From RBG-16-66-20 sp964616875 (GTDB lineage: Bacteria > Pseudomonadota > Gammaproteobacteria > Burkholderiales > SG8-39), in contig CAZTSJ010000113.1 of the NCBI GenBank assembly GCA_964616875.1, positions 1-45,145 on the forward strand: a DNA stretch of 45,145 nt, written 5' to 3'. Below the pieces are notes generated by a model. That model did no database searches. It saw only the letters and a program-made list of their open reading frames with translations, and was not told the DNA's origin. Positions 7,683 to 16,310 of the stretch are shown piece by piece (the first letter of the stretch is position 1; each line of letters opens with the position of its first letter). Position numbers and translations under genes: made by a program.

Positions 7683-8851
7683 TTCATGGCCGTCAGTTCG
7701 GCCCTGGACGGGAAGAACAGTGCAGCCCCCAACACCCCGCCTGTGATCACGGCGAGCACCAGGAATACGTTGCTAAAGCCGCCTTCGGTGCGGTGTAGCA
7801 CCGCGATCAGCGGCACTGCGGTGGCAGCAACGCAGAACGTCACGACGTACCTCGCGGCGTACACCCTGCCGCGGTACTCGTCGGCAACATACCTCCCGAC
7901 GATCGCGTCGTTAAGCGGAATCTGTCCAAACACCGCCAACATGATGGCGAGCGCGGCGACGAGCATCACCCAACCCTCTAGATTGGCAGCGAGCGCAAGC
8001 AGCGGGATCTGCGCCAGTGCGACGCCGATCATCAGCCGTTTAAGTTCAAAGCGGTCGATAAGCGCGCCCATCGCAACCTGGGCAAACGCCGCCAGGGTAT
8101 AGACGAACGCCACAAGCGCGCCAATGCCCAAATTGGTCTGCGTCAATTCGCGCAGCCTCTCGTCGAACACCTTCGGCATCGCCACCGTCGTCGAGTTGAA
8201 GATCACGCCGCCGCAGGCGGTGACGACGAGCAGCACCGCGAAAATGCGCGTCATCATGCGAGCATCCAGGTGCAAGCCGATGGTTGTGGAAGTCTTCTTG
8301 ACTTTGCCGGGATCCTTGACCAGCCACAGGAAACAGATCCCCGCCAGCACGCAGAGCGCGCCTGGAACCAGGAACGCGGCGCGCCAGCCGGCAACGTCCA
8401 TCAGTGCGCCGGTGAGCAGCGCAGCGAACGCAAGGCCAAGGTTGCCCCAAAGGCCGTTCCAGCCGAGCACTTTGCCCATTTTCGCGGGCGACGCGACCAG
8501 CATTGCGATGCCTACCGGATGATAGATGGCGGCGAACGCGCCGACGACGGTCAGCCCGAGCGCGATCTGCCACGGCGATTGCGCGAATCCGGTGAGAAAC
8601 AGCGCAGCGCCGATGCCGAAGAAGAACACCGCAAGCAGCTTGTAGCGGCTCCACTGGTCGGCGAGCCAGCCAGCGGGAATAGCGAACACGCCGAAGGCGA
8701 TAAAGCTGCCCAGGGCAAGCGGCAGGAGCTCCGAATAGGGCCGTCCCCACTCGCGGCCGATCGCGACCACCGCGGTCGGAAACACCAGCATGGCGAGGTG
8801 ATCGAGCAAGTGCCCGAGGTTCAGGAACGGGACCAGCCAACGGTTCTGCAT
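7655..8851 (-). CDS. MFS transporter, 12-helix type
   Basis: 398 residues with about twelve hydrophobic segments, so an inner-membrane transporter of the major facilitator superfamily. The first helix begins at LVPFLNLGHLLDHLAML. The loop 2-3 motif region reads AGWLADQWSRYKLL, and a second-half counterpart is MGALIDRFELKRLMIG. A helix-pair IYHPVGIAMLVA and the GWNGLWGNLG segment resemble fosmidomycin/sugar-phosphate-type MFS members, but the substrate cannot be told. The frame is open far upstream into ccm DNA, so the start is set at the ATG at 8851; a GTG at 8860 with GGAG four bases before it is an alternative. The C-terminal residues RLASQPD are encoded by the hairpin repeat. It diverges from ccmA. 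Confidence 0.85.
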   Translation of the reverse strand: MQNRWLVPFLNLGHLLDHLAMLVFPTAVVAIGREWGRPYSELLPLALGSFIAFGVFAIPAGWLADQWSRYKLLAVFFFGIGAALFLTGFAQSPWQIALGLTVVGAFAAIYHPVGIAMLVASPAKMGKVLGWNGLWGNLGLAFAALLTGALMDVAGWRAAFLVPGALCVLAGICFLWLVKDPGKVKKTSTTIGLHLDARMMTRIFAVLLVVTACGGVIFNSTTVAMPKVFDERLRELTQTNLGIGALVAFVYTLAAFAQVAMGALIDRFELKRLMIGVALAQIPLLALAANLEGWVMLVAALAIMLAVFGQIPLNDAIVGRYVADEYRGRVYAARYVVTFCVAATAVPLIAVLHRTEGGFSNVFLVLAVITGGVLGAALFFPSRAELTAMKDRLASQPD

Positions 8852-8926
8852 CGGCCGCACGATACTCCAATTTGCGTCGGCAAGCGCCGCGGGTTCGCAT
8901 AGAGGTTCCCGCGTAAAATCAGCAGC

Positions 8927-9547
8927 ATGCTTGAGACTCGGGAGCTCGCCTGCAGACGCGGCGGACAGCGGCTTTTTGCCGATCTGCAAGTCGCGCTCGA
9001 CGCCGGCGGCCTGTTGCGCGTGCGCGGCGCCAACGGCAGCGGAAAAACAACCCTGCTGCGTTGCCTCGCAGGACTGACGCGGCCCGACGCGGGCACAGTG
9101 CGCTGGCGCGGCAGCGATATCGGCGCGCTCGGCGACGCCTACTACAGCGACCTGCTGTTTCTCGGCCACGCGCCTGCCGTCAAGGATGAACTGACCGTTG
9201 CGGAGAACCTGGAATTTTCCTGCCGGATGTCCAATGCGGCAATTTCCACGGCAGAAATCAAGCATGCCCTCGAACGGCTCGGCATCGCGCGCCTCGCCAA
9301 CCTGCCGGCGGGCTACTTGTCGCAGGGCCAGCGGCGCCGCACGGCGCTGGCCCGCCTCGCTCTGCCCAGGCCGGCGAAGCTGTGGCTGCTGGACGAGCCG
9401 CTCGCGGCACTGGACGACGAGGCGATCGGATGCGTCAGCAGCTTGTGCGCCGTGCACCTCGCCGCGGGAGGATTGCTGGCGCTGACCTCGCACCAGGAAG
9501 TCGCCATCGCGGCGCCGAACGCGCAAAGCATCGAACTGGGAAGCTGA
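8927..9547 (+). CDS. ccmA: heme exporter ATPase CcmA
   Basis: ATPase of the CcmABCD complex, which releases the heme-loaded CcmE in System I cytochrome c maturation. 206 residues, normal for CcmA. Walker A GANGSGKTT is at about residue 36, the ABC signature region reads LSQGQRRRTALARL, Walker B is LWLLDEPLAALD, and a switch histidine is in TSHQEV. First gene of the ccmABCDEFGHI operon; ccmB follows after 3 bases. Confidence 0.95.
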   Translation: MLETRELACRRGGQRLFADLQVALDAGGLLRVRGANGSGKTTLLRCLAGLTRPDAGTVRWRGSDIGALGDAYYSDLLFLGHAPAVKDELTVAENLEFSCRMSNAAISTAEIKHALERLGIARLANLPAGYLSQGQRRRTALARLALPRPAKLWLLDEPLAALDDEAIGCVSSLCAVHLAAGGLLALTSHQEVAIAAPNAQSIELGS

Positions 9548-9550
9548 CGC

Positions 9551-10216
9551 ATGCGCGGATTCACGATCATCTTGCACCGCGACCTGCGCATCGCGCTGCG
9601 CCGCAAGGGCGATGTCCTGAACGTGCTCGTGTTCTTCGTCGTCGTGGCGAGCCTGTTTCCGCTCGGCGTCGGGCCGGAGCCGAATCAACTGCGCGCGATG
9701 GCCGCGGGTGTGGTCTGGATCGCCGCGCTGCTCGCGGCGGTGCTCTCGCTGCCGCGCCTGTTCGCGGCGGATTACGCCGACGGCACGCTGGAACAGATGC
9801 TGGTATCGCCACAGCCGCTCATCGTGGTGGTGCTGGCGAAGGCCGCCGCGCATTGGCTGCTGACGGGCCTGCCGCTCGCGCTCGCCGCGCCGCTCATCGG
9901 CCTGCAGTACGACCTTCCACTTGCCGCGCTGGGCGTGCTGCTTGCCTCCTTGCTCATCGGCACGCCGGTGCTCAGCCTGTTAGGCGCCGCCTGTGCGGCA
10001 CTCACGCTGGGTGTGCGCGGCGGCGGCGCGCTGCTGGGTTTGCTGCTGCTGCCACTGTTTGTTCCGGTGCTGGTGTTCGGCGCCGGCTCGGTGAGCGCGA
10101 GCTTGACCGGGATCAATCCGTCGGCGCACCTGTCGCTGCTGGGCGCTTTTCTTGCGGTATCCTCGTTGGTCGGCCCATGGGCCGCCTGCACGGCCCTCCG
10201 GGTCGCCCTGGATTGA
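9551..10216 (+). CDS. ccmB: heme exporter membrane protein CcmB
   Basis: 221 residues with six hydrophobic segments, beginning MRGFTIILHRDLRIALRRKGDVLN as in other CcmB proteins. It pairs with CcmA as the membrane subunit. The family segment ADYADGTLEQMLVSPQPL is clear. Ends 13 bases before ccmC. Confidence 0.93.
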   Translation: MRGFTIILHRDLRIALRRKGDVLNVLVFFVVVASLFPLGVGPEPNQLRAMAAGVVWIAALLAAVLSLPRLFAADYADGTLEQMLVSPQPLIVVVLAKAAAHWLLTGLPLALAAPLIGLQYDLPLAALGVLLASLLIGTPVLSLLGAACAALTLGVRGGGALLGLLLLPLFVPVLVFGAGSVSASLTGINPSAHLSLLGAFLAVSSLVGPWAACTALRVALD

Positions 10217-10229
10217 TAACACCCGTTCG

Positions 10230-10967
10230 ATGACTTCCGACCTGTTCCGCTTCGCTGCTCCGCAGGCGTTTTTCCCCGTCGCCGGGAAACTGATCCCGTG
10301 GTTTTCGGTCCTGGCCGGCGTGCTTGCGCTGGCCGGCCTGTATGTCGGGTTCTTCGTCGCGCCCACCGATGCGACGCAGGGCGAGGCCTACCGCATCATC
10401 TTCATCCACGTGCCCGCGGCCTGGATGTCGATGTTCATCTACGTCGTCATGGCCGGCTGGGCTGCGGCGGGGTTCGCGCTCAACACGCGGCTCTCGGGCA
10501 TGATGGCCTCGGCGCTGGCGCCGACGGGCGCGATCTTCACCTTCATCGCGCTCTGGAGCGGCGCGCTGTGGGGCAAGCCGACCTGGGGTACATATTGGGT
10601 CTGGGACGCGCGCCTCACCTCCGAGCTGATACTGCTGTTCCTGTATCTGGGCTTGATCGCTTTGAAAGGCGCGATACCCGACCCGGTGCGTGCCGACCGT
10701 GCCGGCGCGATCCTCGCGCTGCTCGGCGTGGTCAACGTACCGATCATTTATTTTTCGGTGCAATGGTGGAATACGCTGCACCAGGGCGCCTCCGTGAGCC
10801 TCACGCGTTCGCCTTCGATGGCGGCGACCATGCTCGCCGGCATGCTGCTGATGGCCCTGGCGGCGTGGATGTACAGCATCGCGACCGCGCTCGCGCGCGT
10901 GCGCGCCATCATTCTCGAGCGCGAACGCGACGCCGAATGGGTGCGCATGCAGAGAATGGCGGCATGA
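10230..10967 (+). CDS. ccmC: heme-handling membrane protein CcmC
   Basis: CcmC delivers heme to the periplasmic chaperone CcmE. 245 residues from the ATG at 10230 (MTSDLFRFAAP), with six membrane spans. The tryptophan-rich signature WGTYWVWDARLTSELIL is at about residues 118-134. The conserved histidines in IIFIHVPAAWMS and QWWNTLHQGAS correspond to the heme ligands. The frame is open upstream inside ccmB, but that part is not CcmC-like. Overlaps ccmD by 4 bases. Confidence 0.95.
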   Translation: MTSDLFRFAAPQAFFPVAGKLIPWFSVLAGVLALAGLYVGFFVAPTDATQGEAYRIIFIHVPAAWMSMFIYVVMAGWAAAGFALNTRLSGMMASALAPTGAIFTFIALWSGALWGKPTWGTYWVWDARLTSELILLFLYLGLIALKGAIPDPVRADRAGAILALLGVVNVPIIYFSVQWWNTLHQGASVSLTRSPSMAATMLAGMLLMALAAWMYSIATALARVRAIILERERDAEWVRMQRMAA

Positions 10968-11080
10968 GCGATTTTCTTGCCATGGGTGGATATGGTTTCT
11001 ACGTCTGGGGATCGTATGGCGTGGCGGCCCTCTGCATTGTTCTGGAGGTGCTTTTCTTGAATAAGAGAGCGAAATCTTGA
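10964..11080 (+). CDS. ccmD: heme exporter small subunit CcmD
   Basis: 38 residues: a polar start with the GGYGFYVWGSYG motif typical of CcmD, one membrane helix (VAALCIVLEVLFL) and a short basic tail. CcmD helps release holo-CcmE from the CcmABC complex. It overlaps ccmC (ATGA) and ccmE (TTGA). Confidence 0.9.
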   Translation: MSDFLAMGGYGFYVWGSYGVAALCIVLEVLFLNKRAKS

Positions 11081-11556
11081 AACCCCGCCACCAGCGCATG
11101 ATCGCCATCGCCGCCGGCGTGGGTCTCGTCGCCATTGCCGCCGCGCTGGTGCTCAATGCGTTCCAGGGCAATGTGGTGTTCTTTTTCAGCCCGAGCGAGG
11201 TCGCGGCGAAGAAAGCGCCGCTGGATCGCACCTTCCGCGTCGGCGGCATGGTCGAGAAAGGCAGCCTGAAGCGGCGCGCCGACGGCCTCACGGTCGAATT
11301 CATCGTCACCGATACCGCGCAGAGCATTCCGGTCGTATACACCGGGCTCCTGCCGGACCTCTTCAAGGAAGGCAAAGGCGTGGTGACGCAGGGCAAGCTC
11401 GGTACCGACGGGGTGTTCCGCGCCAGCGAGGTGCTCGCCAAGCACGACGAAAACTACATGCCGCCCGAGGCCGCGCACGCGCTGTCGCAGGCGGAAGCTG
11501 AAAAAGCCGCCCGGAGCGTCGTAACCCCGGGCGTGGCCCCCGGAGCGACACGGTGA
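11077..11556 (+). CDS. ccmE: periplasmic heme chaperone CcmE
   Basis: CcmE binds heme covalently and passes it to the CcmF/H ligase. 159 residues with an N-terminal membrane anchor (residues 8-28). The heme-binding His is His123 in VLAKHDENYMPPE, with Tyr127 nearby. The RVGGMVEKGSLKR strand is also typical. The C-terminal tail is Ala/Glu-rich. The start is TTG at 11077 overlapping the ccmD stop; the stop overlaps the GTG of ccmF. Confidence 0.95.
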   Translation: MKPRHQRMIAIAAGVGLVAIAAALVLNAFQGNVVFFFSPSEVAAKKAPLDRTFRVGGMVEKGSLKRRADGLTVEFIVTDTAQSIPVVYTGLLPDLFKEGKGVVTQGKLGTDGVFRASEVLAKHDENYMPPEAAHALSQAEAEKAARSVVTPGVAPGATR

Positions 11557-13508
11557 TCCCCGAACTCGGCCACTTCGCGCTCATCGTCGCGCTCGCGGTC
11601 GCGCTGGTACAAGCGACGCTGCCACTCGTGGGAGCGGCAAAACGTATTCCGGGTTTTATGGCGCTGTCGCGGCCCGCGGCCCAGGGCCAGTTCGTGTTCG
11701 TTACATTCGCCTTCGGCTGCCTTGCATGGTCGTTCTACAGCAACGATTTCTCGGTGCTCAACGTGGCGAGCAATTCCAACTCCCGGCTGCCCACCGCCTA
11801 TCGCATTGCCGCGACCTGGGGCAGCCACGAGGGTTCGCTGCTGCTTTGGATGCTGATGCTTTCAATCTGGATGCTTGCGGTGTCGGTGTTCAGCCGCAGC
11901 CTTCCCGATGACATGTTGGCGCGCATCCTCGGCGTGATGGGCTTGATCAGCGTCGGTTTCCTCTCCTTCATGCTGTTCACCTCCAACCCCTTCGAACGGC
12001 TGCTGCCCGCCGCGCCGGACGGTCGCGACCTGAACCCGCTGCTGCAGGATGTCGGCATGGTGTTCCACCCGCCGATGCTCTACATGGGCTACGTCGGCTT
12101 CTCGGTGGCATTTTCGTTCGCGGTGGCAGCGCTGCTCGACGGGCGGCTGGACGCGACCTGGGCGCGCTGGTCGCGGCCCTGGACCACGGCGGCGTGGATT
12201 TTCCTCACGCTGGGCATTGCCCTGGGCAGCTTCTGGGCCTACTACGAACTGGGCTGGGGCGGCTGGTGGTTCTGGGACCCGGTGGAGAACGCCTCGTTCA
12301 TGCCCTGGCTGGTCGGCACCGCGCTGATACATTCGCTCGCGGTGACCGAGAAGCGCGGCGCATTCAAGTCTTGGACCGTGCTGCTCGCCATCCTCGCCTT
12401 TTCGCTCAGCTTGCTCGGCACCTTCCTGGTGCGCTCGGGCGTGCTGACTTCGGTGCATGCCTTTGCCACCGACCCGAAGCGCGGCGTCTTCATCCTGTGC
12501 TTCCTCGCGCTGGTGATCGGGGGCTCGCTTGCGCTCTACGCGTGGCGCGCGAACAAGGTGGCACCGGGCGCACGCTTCGAGTTGCTGTCGCGCGAATCCA
12601 TGCTGATGGCCAACAGCGTGCTGCTGCTGGTGGCCTGCGCCGCGGTGCTGCTCGGCACGCTGTATCCGCTGTTCCTCGACGCACTGGGCCTGGGCAAGAT
12701 TTCGGTCGGGCCGCCCTACTTCGATTCCGTGTTCGCGCCGCTGATGGCGCCCGCGGTGCTCCTCGCCGGCATCGGGCCGCTGGTGGCCTGGCGCAAGGGC
12801 GACGGGGCGCAACTCGCGCGGCGCCTGCGCTGGGCGGCAATCGCGGCGCTGCTCGGTGCGCTGTTCCTGCCGCTCGCCTTCGGCAGCTGGGCCCCGCTCA
12901 CTAGCATCGGCCTGCTGCTTGGATTCTGGATTATTGGAGGTGCTCTTTCTGCTCTATTCATCAGATTCAGAACCAGAACAAAAATCACCAGCGCATTTCT
13001 TGGCATGCTGCTCGCACACGCCGGCATCGGCGTATTCGTTCTGGCAGTCACCTTGGTCAAGAGCTATGAGACCGAGCGTGACCTGCGGATGGCGCCCGGC
13101 GAAACGGTGACGCTCGGCGGTTACGCTTTCCGGTTTGAAGGCGTCAAGGAGTTGGAGGGACCGAACTACGCGGCGGTCCGCGCCGCCGTCACTGTGACAC
13201 AGGACGGCAAGCCGATCGCGCGCCTTGCGCCCGAGAAGCGCACCTACCACGTCCAGCGCAATCCGATGACCGAAGCCTCGATCGACTACGGCATGGCCCG
13301 GCACCTCTACGTGTCCCTCGGCGACGACGTGGGCGACGGCGCGTGGACGCTGCGGATCCAGATCAAGCCTTTTATCGGCTGGATCTGGGGCGGCTGCCTG
13401 CTGATGGCGCTGGGCGGCCTGCTCGCGGCGATCGACCGGCGTTACCGCGCGCCGCAGCGCCAGCGCGCAGCTGCGGACGAAACCGTCGTCCGCAGCAGCA
13501 CCGCATGA
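11553..13508 (+). CDS. ccmF: cytochrome c heme lyase subunit CcmF
   Basis: Large membrane component of the heme ligase that attaches heme to apocytochrome c. 651 residues, usual for CcmF, with about 15 membrane segments. WGSHEGSLLLW (residues 89-99) and the heme-handling WGGWWFWDPVENASF (about residue 233 on) are present, with VRSGVLTSVHAFA following. GTG start overlaps the ccmE stop. A stretch at about 12918-13010 (GFWIIGGALSALFIRFRTRTK) uses AT-rich codons unlike the rest of the gene, with the frame intact. Confidence 0.95.
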   Translation: MIPELGHFALIVALAVALVQATLPLVGAAKRIPGFMALSRPAAQGQFVFVTFAFGCLAWSFYSNDFSVLNVASNSNSRLPTAYRIAATWGSHEGSLLLWMLMLSIWMLAVSVFSRSLPDDMLARILGVMGLISVGFLSFMLFTSNPFERLLPAAPDGRDLNPLLQDVGMVFHPPMLYMGYVGFSVAFSFAVAALLDGRLDATWARWSRPWTTAAWIFLTLGIALGSFWAYYELGWGGWWFWDPVENASFMPWLVGTALIHSLAVTEKRGAFKSWTVLLAILAFSLSLLGTFLVRSGVLTSVHAFATDPKRGVFILCFLALVIGGSLALYAWRANKVAPGARFELLSRESMLMANSVLLLVACAAVLLGTLYPLFLDALGLGKISVGPPYFDSVFAPLMAPAVLLAGIGPLVAWRKGDGAQLARRLRWAAIAALLGALFLPLAFGSWAPLTSIGLLLGFWIIGGALSALFIRFRTRTKITSAFLGMLLAHAGIGVFVLAVTLVKSYETERDLRMAPGETVTLGGYAFRFEGVKELEGPNYAAVRAAVTVTQDGKPIARLAPEKRTYHVQRNPMTEASIDYGMARHLYVSLGDDVGDGAWTLRIQIKPFIGWIWGGCLLMALGGLLAAIDRRYRAPQRQRAAADETVVRSSTA

Positions 13509-13518
13509 GGCGCGCGCC

Positions 13519-14043
13519 GTGAAGCGTTTCCTGTGGCCGCTGGCCATCTTCGTGCTGCTGGTCGGGTTCCTCGCCGCGGGCCTGCAGCTTAATCCGCGCG
13601 AAGTGCCCTCGCCGCTGGTCGGCAAACTGGCGCCCGCGTTTGAGTTGCCGCTGCTGCTGCAGCCAGGCAAGCGGTTCGCGCCGGGCGACATGCGCGGCAA
13701 GGTCTGGCTGCTCAACGTCTGGGCCTCCTGGTGCGCGGCGTGCCGCGACGAGCATCCGCTGCTGGTAGATCTGTCGAAGCAGGGCGTCTTGCCGGTCATC
13801 GGCCTGAACTACAAGGACAACGGCGAGGACGCGCAGCGCTGGCTCAAGCAGTTCGGCGATCCCTACCAGCTCTCGGTGGTGGACGCCGACGGTCGCGTCA
13901 GCATCGATTACGGCGTCTACGGCGTGCCCGAGACCTACTTGATCGATGCCCAAGGCGTGATCCGCTACAAACAGATCGGCGCTCTCACCCCGGCCGTGCT
14001 GGAGCAGAAAATCCTGCCGCTCGCCATGGCGCTGAAGCAATGA
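13519..14043 (+). CDS. ccmG: thiol:disulfide oxidoreductase CcmG/DsbE
   Basis: Membrane-anchored periplasmic thioredoxin that keeps apocytochrome c or CcmH cysteines reduced. 174 residues with an N-terminal anchor at residues 5-22. Active site WCAAC at Cys72 and Cys75. The cis-proline region is YGVYGVPETYLID, as in CcmG proteins. GTG start 10 bases after ccmF; overlaps ccmH by 4 bases. Confidence 0.95.
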   Translation: MKRFLWPLAIFVLLVGFLAAGLQLNPREVPSPLVGKLAPAFELPLLLQPGKRFAPGDMRGKVWLLNVWASWCAACRDEHPLLVDLSKQGVLPVIGLNYKDNGEDAQRWLKQFGDPYQLSVVDADGRVSIDYGVYGVPETYLIDAQGVIRYKQIGALTPAVLEQKILPLAMALKQ

Positions 14044-14513
14044 AGAATTTGCTTCTGGGATTCCTCGTTGCAGTTGCATTGCATGCTAATGCGATTGACG
14101 ACGCAGACCTCAGCATGGAGCAGCGCATCCTTCGCCTGTCCGAGAAGCTGCGCTGCCTGGTGTGCCAGAACCAGTCGCTCGCGGATTCGCCCGCCGGGCT
14201 GGCGACCGACTTGCGCCGCGAGGTGCGGGAGCAGATCACGGCCGGCCGCAGCGACCAGCAGATACTCGAATTCATGGTGCAGCGCTACGGCGACTTCGTC
14301 CTCTACGAGCCGCCGCTCAAGGCGAGCACCGCGCTGCTCTGGATCGGCCCGTTCGTTCTGCTGGCGATCGCCGGGAGCACGCTGATCGTGGTGCTGCGGC
14401 GTCGACGGCGCGCGACCGAGGAGCCCGCGCTCGGGCCGGAGGACAGGCGCCTGTTGGAGCGCGTGCTGGGCCCCACTGAACCGGGCGAAAAACCGCGTGG
14501 GGACGCTCGATGA
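14040..14513 (+). CDS. ccmH: cytochrome c maturation protein CcmH
   Basis: 157 residues: signal peptide (1-18), the LRCLVCQNQS redox motif with Cys39 and Cys42, a three-helix region with SDQQILEFMVQRYGDFVLYEPP, and one C-terminal membrane helix. CcmH takes part in reducing apocytochrome c for heme ligation. The C-terminal TPR part is a separate gene (ccmI) here, not fused as in E. coli. Confidence 0.95.
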   Translation: MKNLLLGFLVAVALHANAIDDADLSMEQRILRLSEKLRCLVCQNQSLADSPAGLATDLRREVREQITAGRSDQQILEFMVQRYGDFVLYEPPLKASTALLWIGPFVLLAIAGSTLIVVLRRRRRATEEPALGPEDRRLLERVLGPTEPGEKPRGDAR

Positions 14514-15730
14514 CCCCGTTCTGGGCGCTGGCCGCGGCGCTGACCGCGGCTGCCCTTGCGTTCCTCCTGCCGCCACTGCTGCGCCGGCGCACCACAGCGC
14601 CGGACGTGCGCATTGGTGCCAACGCCGCCATCTACCGCGAGCAGCTCGAGGAGCTCGCCGCAGAGCTGCGGCGTGGCGCCACAACCAAAGAAGAGTTCGA
14701 GCGCGGCAGCCGCGAAATCGAACACCGCATCGTCGCCGAACACGCCGATAGCGCCCCTCAACCTGCGACGCGCCGCCCATTGGCGGCCGCGCTCGCGCTC
14801 AGCCTGCTGCTGCCCATTGGCGTCGTGCTCGGTTACCTGCAGCTCGGCAATCCCGGCGCGCTGAGCGCGACCGCGGAATCTACGCACCAATTCGACGCCG
14901 CGCAGCTGGCGTCCCTCGTGGCGCGCCTCGAAGCCCGCCTGCAGCAGGCGCCGGAGGATGCGGAGGGCTGGATCCTCCTTGGCCGCTCGTACGGCGCGAT
15001 GGAGCAATACGACCGCGCCGCAAAGGCTTACACGCGGGCCTCGCAATTGGTGCCCGGCGATGCCGGGCTGCTCGCCGACTACGCCGACACGCTGGCCATG
15101 GCGCAGGGCCGCAAGCTCGATGGCGCGCCGTTCGAGCTCGTCAAGCGCGCCCTCGCGATCGAGCCGCGGCATCTCAAGGCACTCGCCCTCGCGGGAGCTG
15201 CCGAATACGAGCGCCGCAATTTCGCCGCGGCGATCGGATACTGGCAACGGGTCCTCGAAGTCGCGCCGCCGCAATCGGACTTTGCCCGCGCGGTCACCGA
15301 GAGTATTGCCGAAGCGCGCAGCCTCGGCGGCAGTGCGCTGGCGAGCAAGGCGGCACCGGCAAAGGGGAAGAAGTCCGCCAAGGGCAATCAGTCTCTGCAG
15401 GGCATCGTCAGCATCGCACCGGACCTTGCCTCAAAGCTGGCGCCCGGCGACACCGTTTTCGTGCTGGCGCGGCCTGTCAGCGGATCGCGCATGCCGCTGG
15501 CTGTCGCACGCACCACGGTCGCGGCCCTGCCTTATCGGTTCACTCTGGACGACAGCATGGCGATGGCCCCCGGTGCCACCCTCTCGAGCCACGCGCAGGT
15601 CGTGGTGGCCGCACGGGTCTCCAAGTCGGGCAACGCCGCACCGCAGAAGGGCGACATCGAAGGCGTGAGCGCGCCCGTGGCACCCGGTGCGACCGGCGTT
15701 CGAGTTGTGATCTCGAGGACACTCCACTGA
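14510..15730 (+). CDS. ccmI: cytochrome c maturation protein CcmI (TPR)
   Basis: 406 residues, the last ccm gene. It has two N-terminal membrane helices (residues 3-24 and about 92-112), with the cytoplasmic loop IYREQLEELAAELRRGATTKEEFERG between them. Periplasmic TPR units follow (for example AEGWILLGRSYGAMEQYDRAAKAY split over two helices). The C-terminal domain from about residue 295 is a beta-rich region like the CcmI/CycH C-terminus. It presents the apocytochrome C-terminus to the ligase. Linker residues around 285-295 are Lys/Ala-rich. Confidence 0.92.
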   Translation: MTPFWALAAALTAAALAFLLPPLLRRRTTAPDVRIGANAAIYREQLEELAAELRRGATTKEEFERGSREIEHRIVAEHADSAPQPATRRPLAAALALSLLLPIGVVLGYLQLGNPGALSATAESTHQFDAAQLASLVARLEARLQQAPEDAEGWILLGRSYGAMEQYDRAAKAYTRASQLVPGDAGLLADYADTLAMAQGRKLDGAPFELVKRALAIEPRHLKALALAGAAEYERRNFAAAIGYWQRVLEVAPPQSDFARAVTESIAEARSLGGSALASKAAPAKGKKSAKGNQSLQGIVSIAPDLASKLAPGDTVFVLARPVSGSRMPLAVARTTVAALPYRFTLDDSMAMAPGATLSSHAQVVVAARVSKSGNAAPQKGDIEGVSAPVAPGATGVRVVISRTLH

Positions 15731-15746
15731 GACATGGAATCGTCGC

Positions 15747-16310
15747 ATGCGTAGCGTGACCGGAATCGTGCTCGCGGGCGGCCAGGGGCGCCGCATGGGC
15801 ACGGTCGACAAGGGGCTGCAGCTGCTGCACGGCAAGCCGATGGTCGCTGCGGTGCTCGCGCGCCTCGCGCCGCAGGTGGACGAGATCCTCATCAACGCCA
15901 ACCAGAACCTCGAAACCTATGCGCAGTTCGGCCACCGCGTCGTGCCGGACGCGATCGGCGGTTTCGCCGGGCCGCTCGCCGGATTGCACGCCGGCCTGAG
16001 CGCAGCCAGCCATCCGCTGATACTCACGGTTCCCTGCGATTCACCTTTTCTGCCGCCTGATCTTTTTTCAAGATTGAAGAAAGAATTGAATACCAATGAT
16101 GTTGCAGTCGCCAAGACAGGCGCTCAGCCGCATCCGGTGTTTGCGCTTGTGCGTGCTTCGGTTGCCTCGAATCTCGAGAAATTCCTGTCCGGCGGCGGTC
16201 GCAAAATCGACGCCTGGTATGCCTCGCTCAAGGTGGTCGAAGTATCATTCGACGACGAGGCGGATGCCTTCCGCAACATCAACACGCGCGAAGAACTGAA
16301 CAGCGCATGA
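15747..16310 (+). CDS. mobA: molybdenum cofactor guanylyltransferase MobA
   Basis: Adds GMP to molybdenum-molybdopterin to make the MGD form used by formate dehydrogenase. 187 residues, the usual size. The nucleotide-binding start VLAGGQGRRMGTVDKGLQ, PLAGLHAGLSA and the metal-site segment TVPCDSPFLP are all present. Overlaps moeA by 4 bases. It follows ccmI by 16 bases, so it may be part of the same transcript. An AT-rich patch with unusual codons lies at about 16055-16115 (LFSRLKKELNTND). Confidence 0.95.
   Translation: MRSVTGIVLAGGQGRRMGTVDKGLQLLHGKPMVAAVLARLAPQVDEILINANQNLETYAQFGHRVVPDAIGGFAGPLAGLHAGLSAASHPLILTVPCDSPFLPPDLFSRLKKELNTNDVAVAKTGAQPHPVFALVRASVASNLEKFLSGGGRKIDAWYASLKVVEVSFDDEADAFRNINTREELNSA

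Noticed and set aside
7655..9853. Apparent 732-residue fusion ending in an MFS transporter
   Set aside because: The upstream part is antisense to ccmA and ccmB and has no transporter features; the MFS start is near 8851-8860.
10113..11441. Long minus-strand frames across the ccm operon
   Set aside because: They are antisense to ccmC, ccmD and ccmE, whose motifs are intact.
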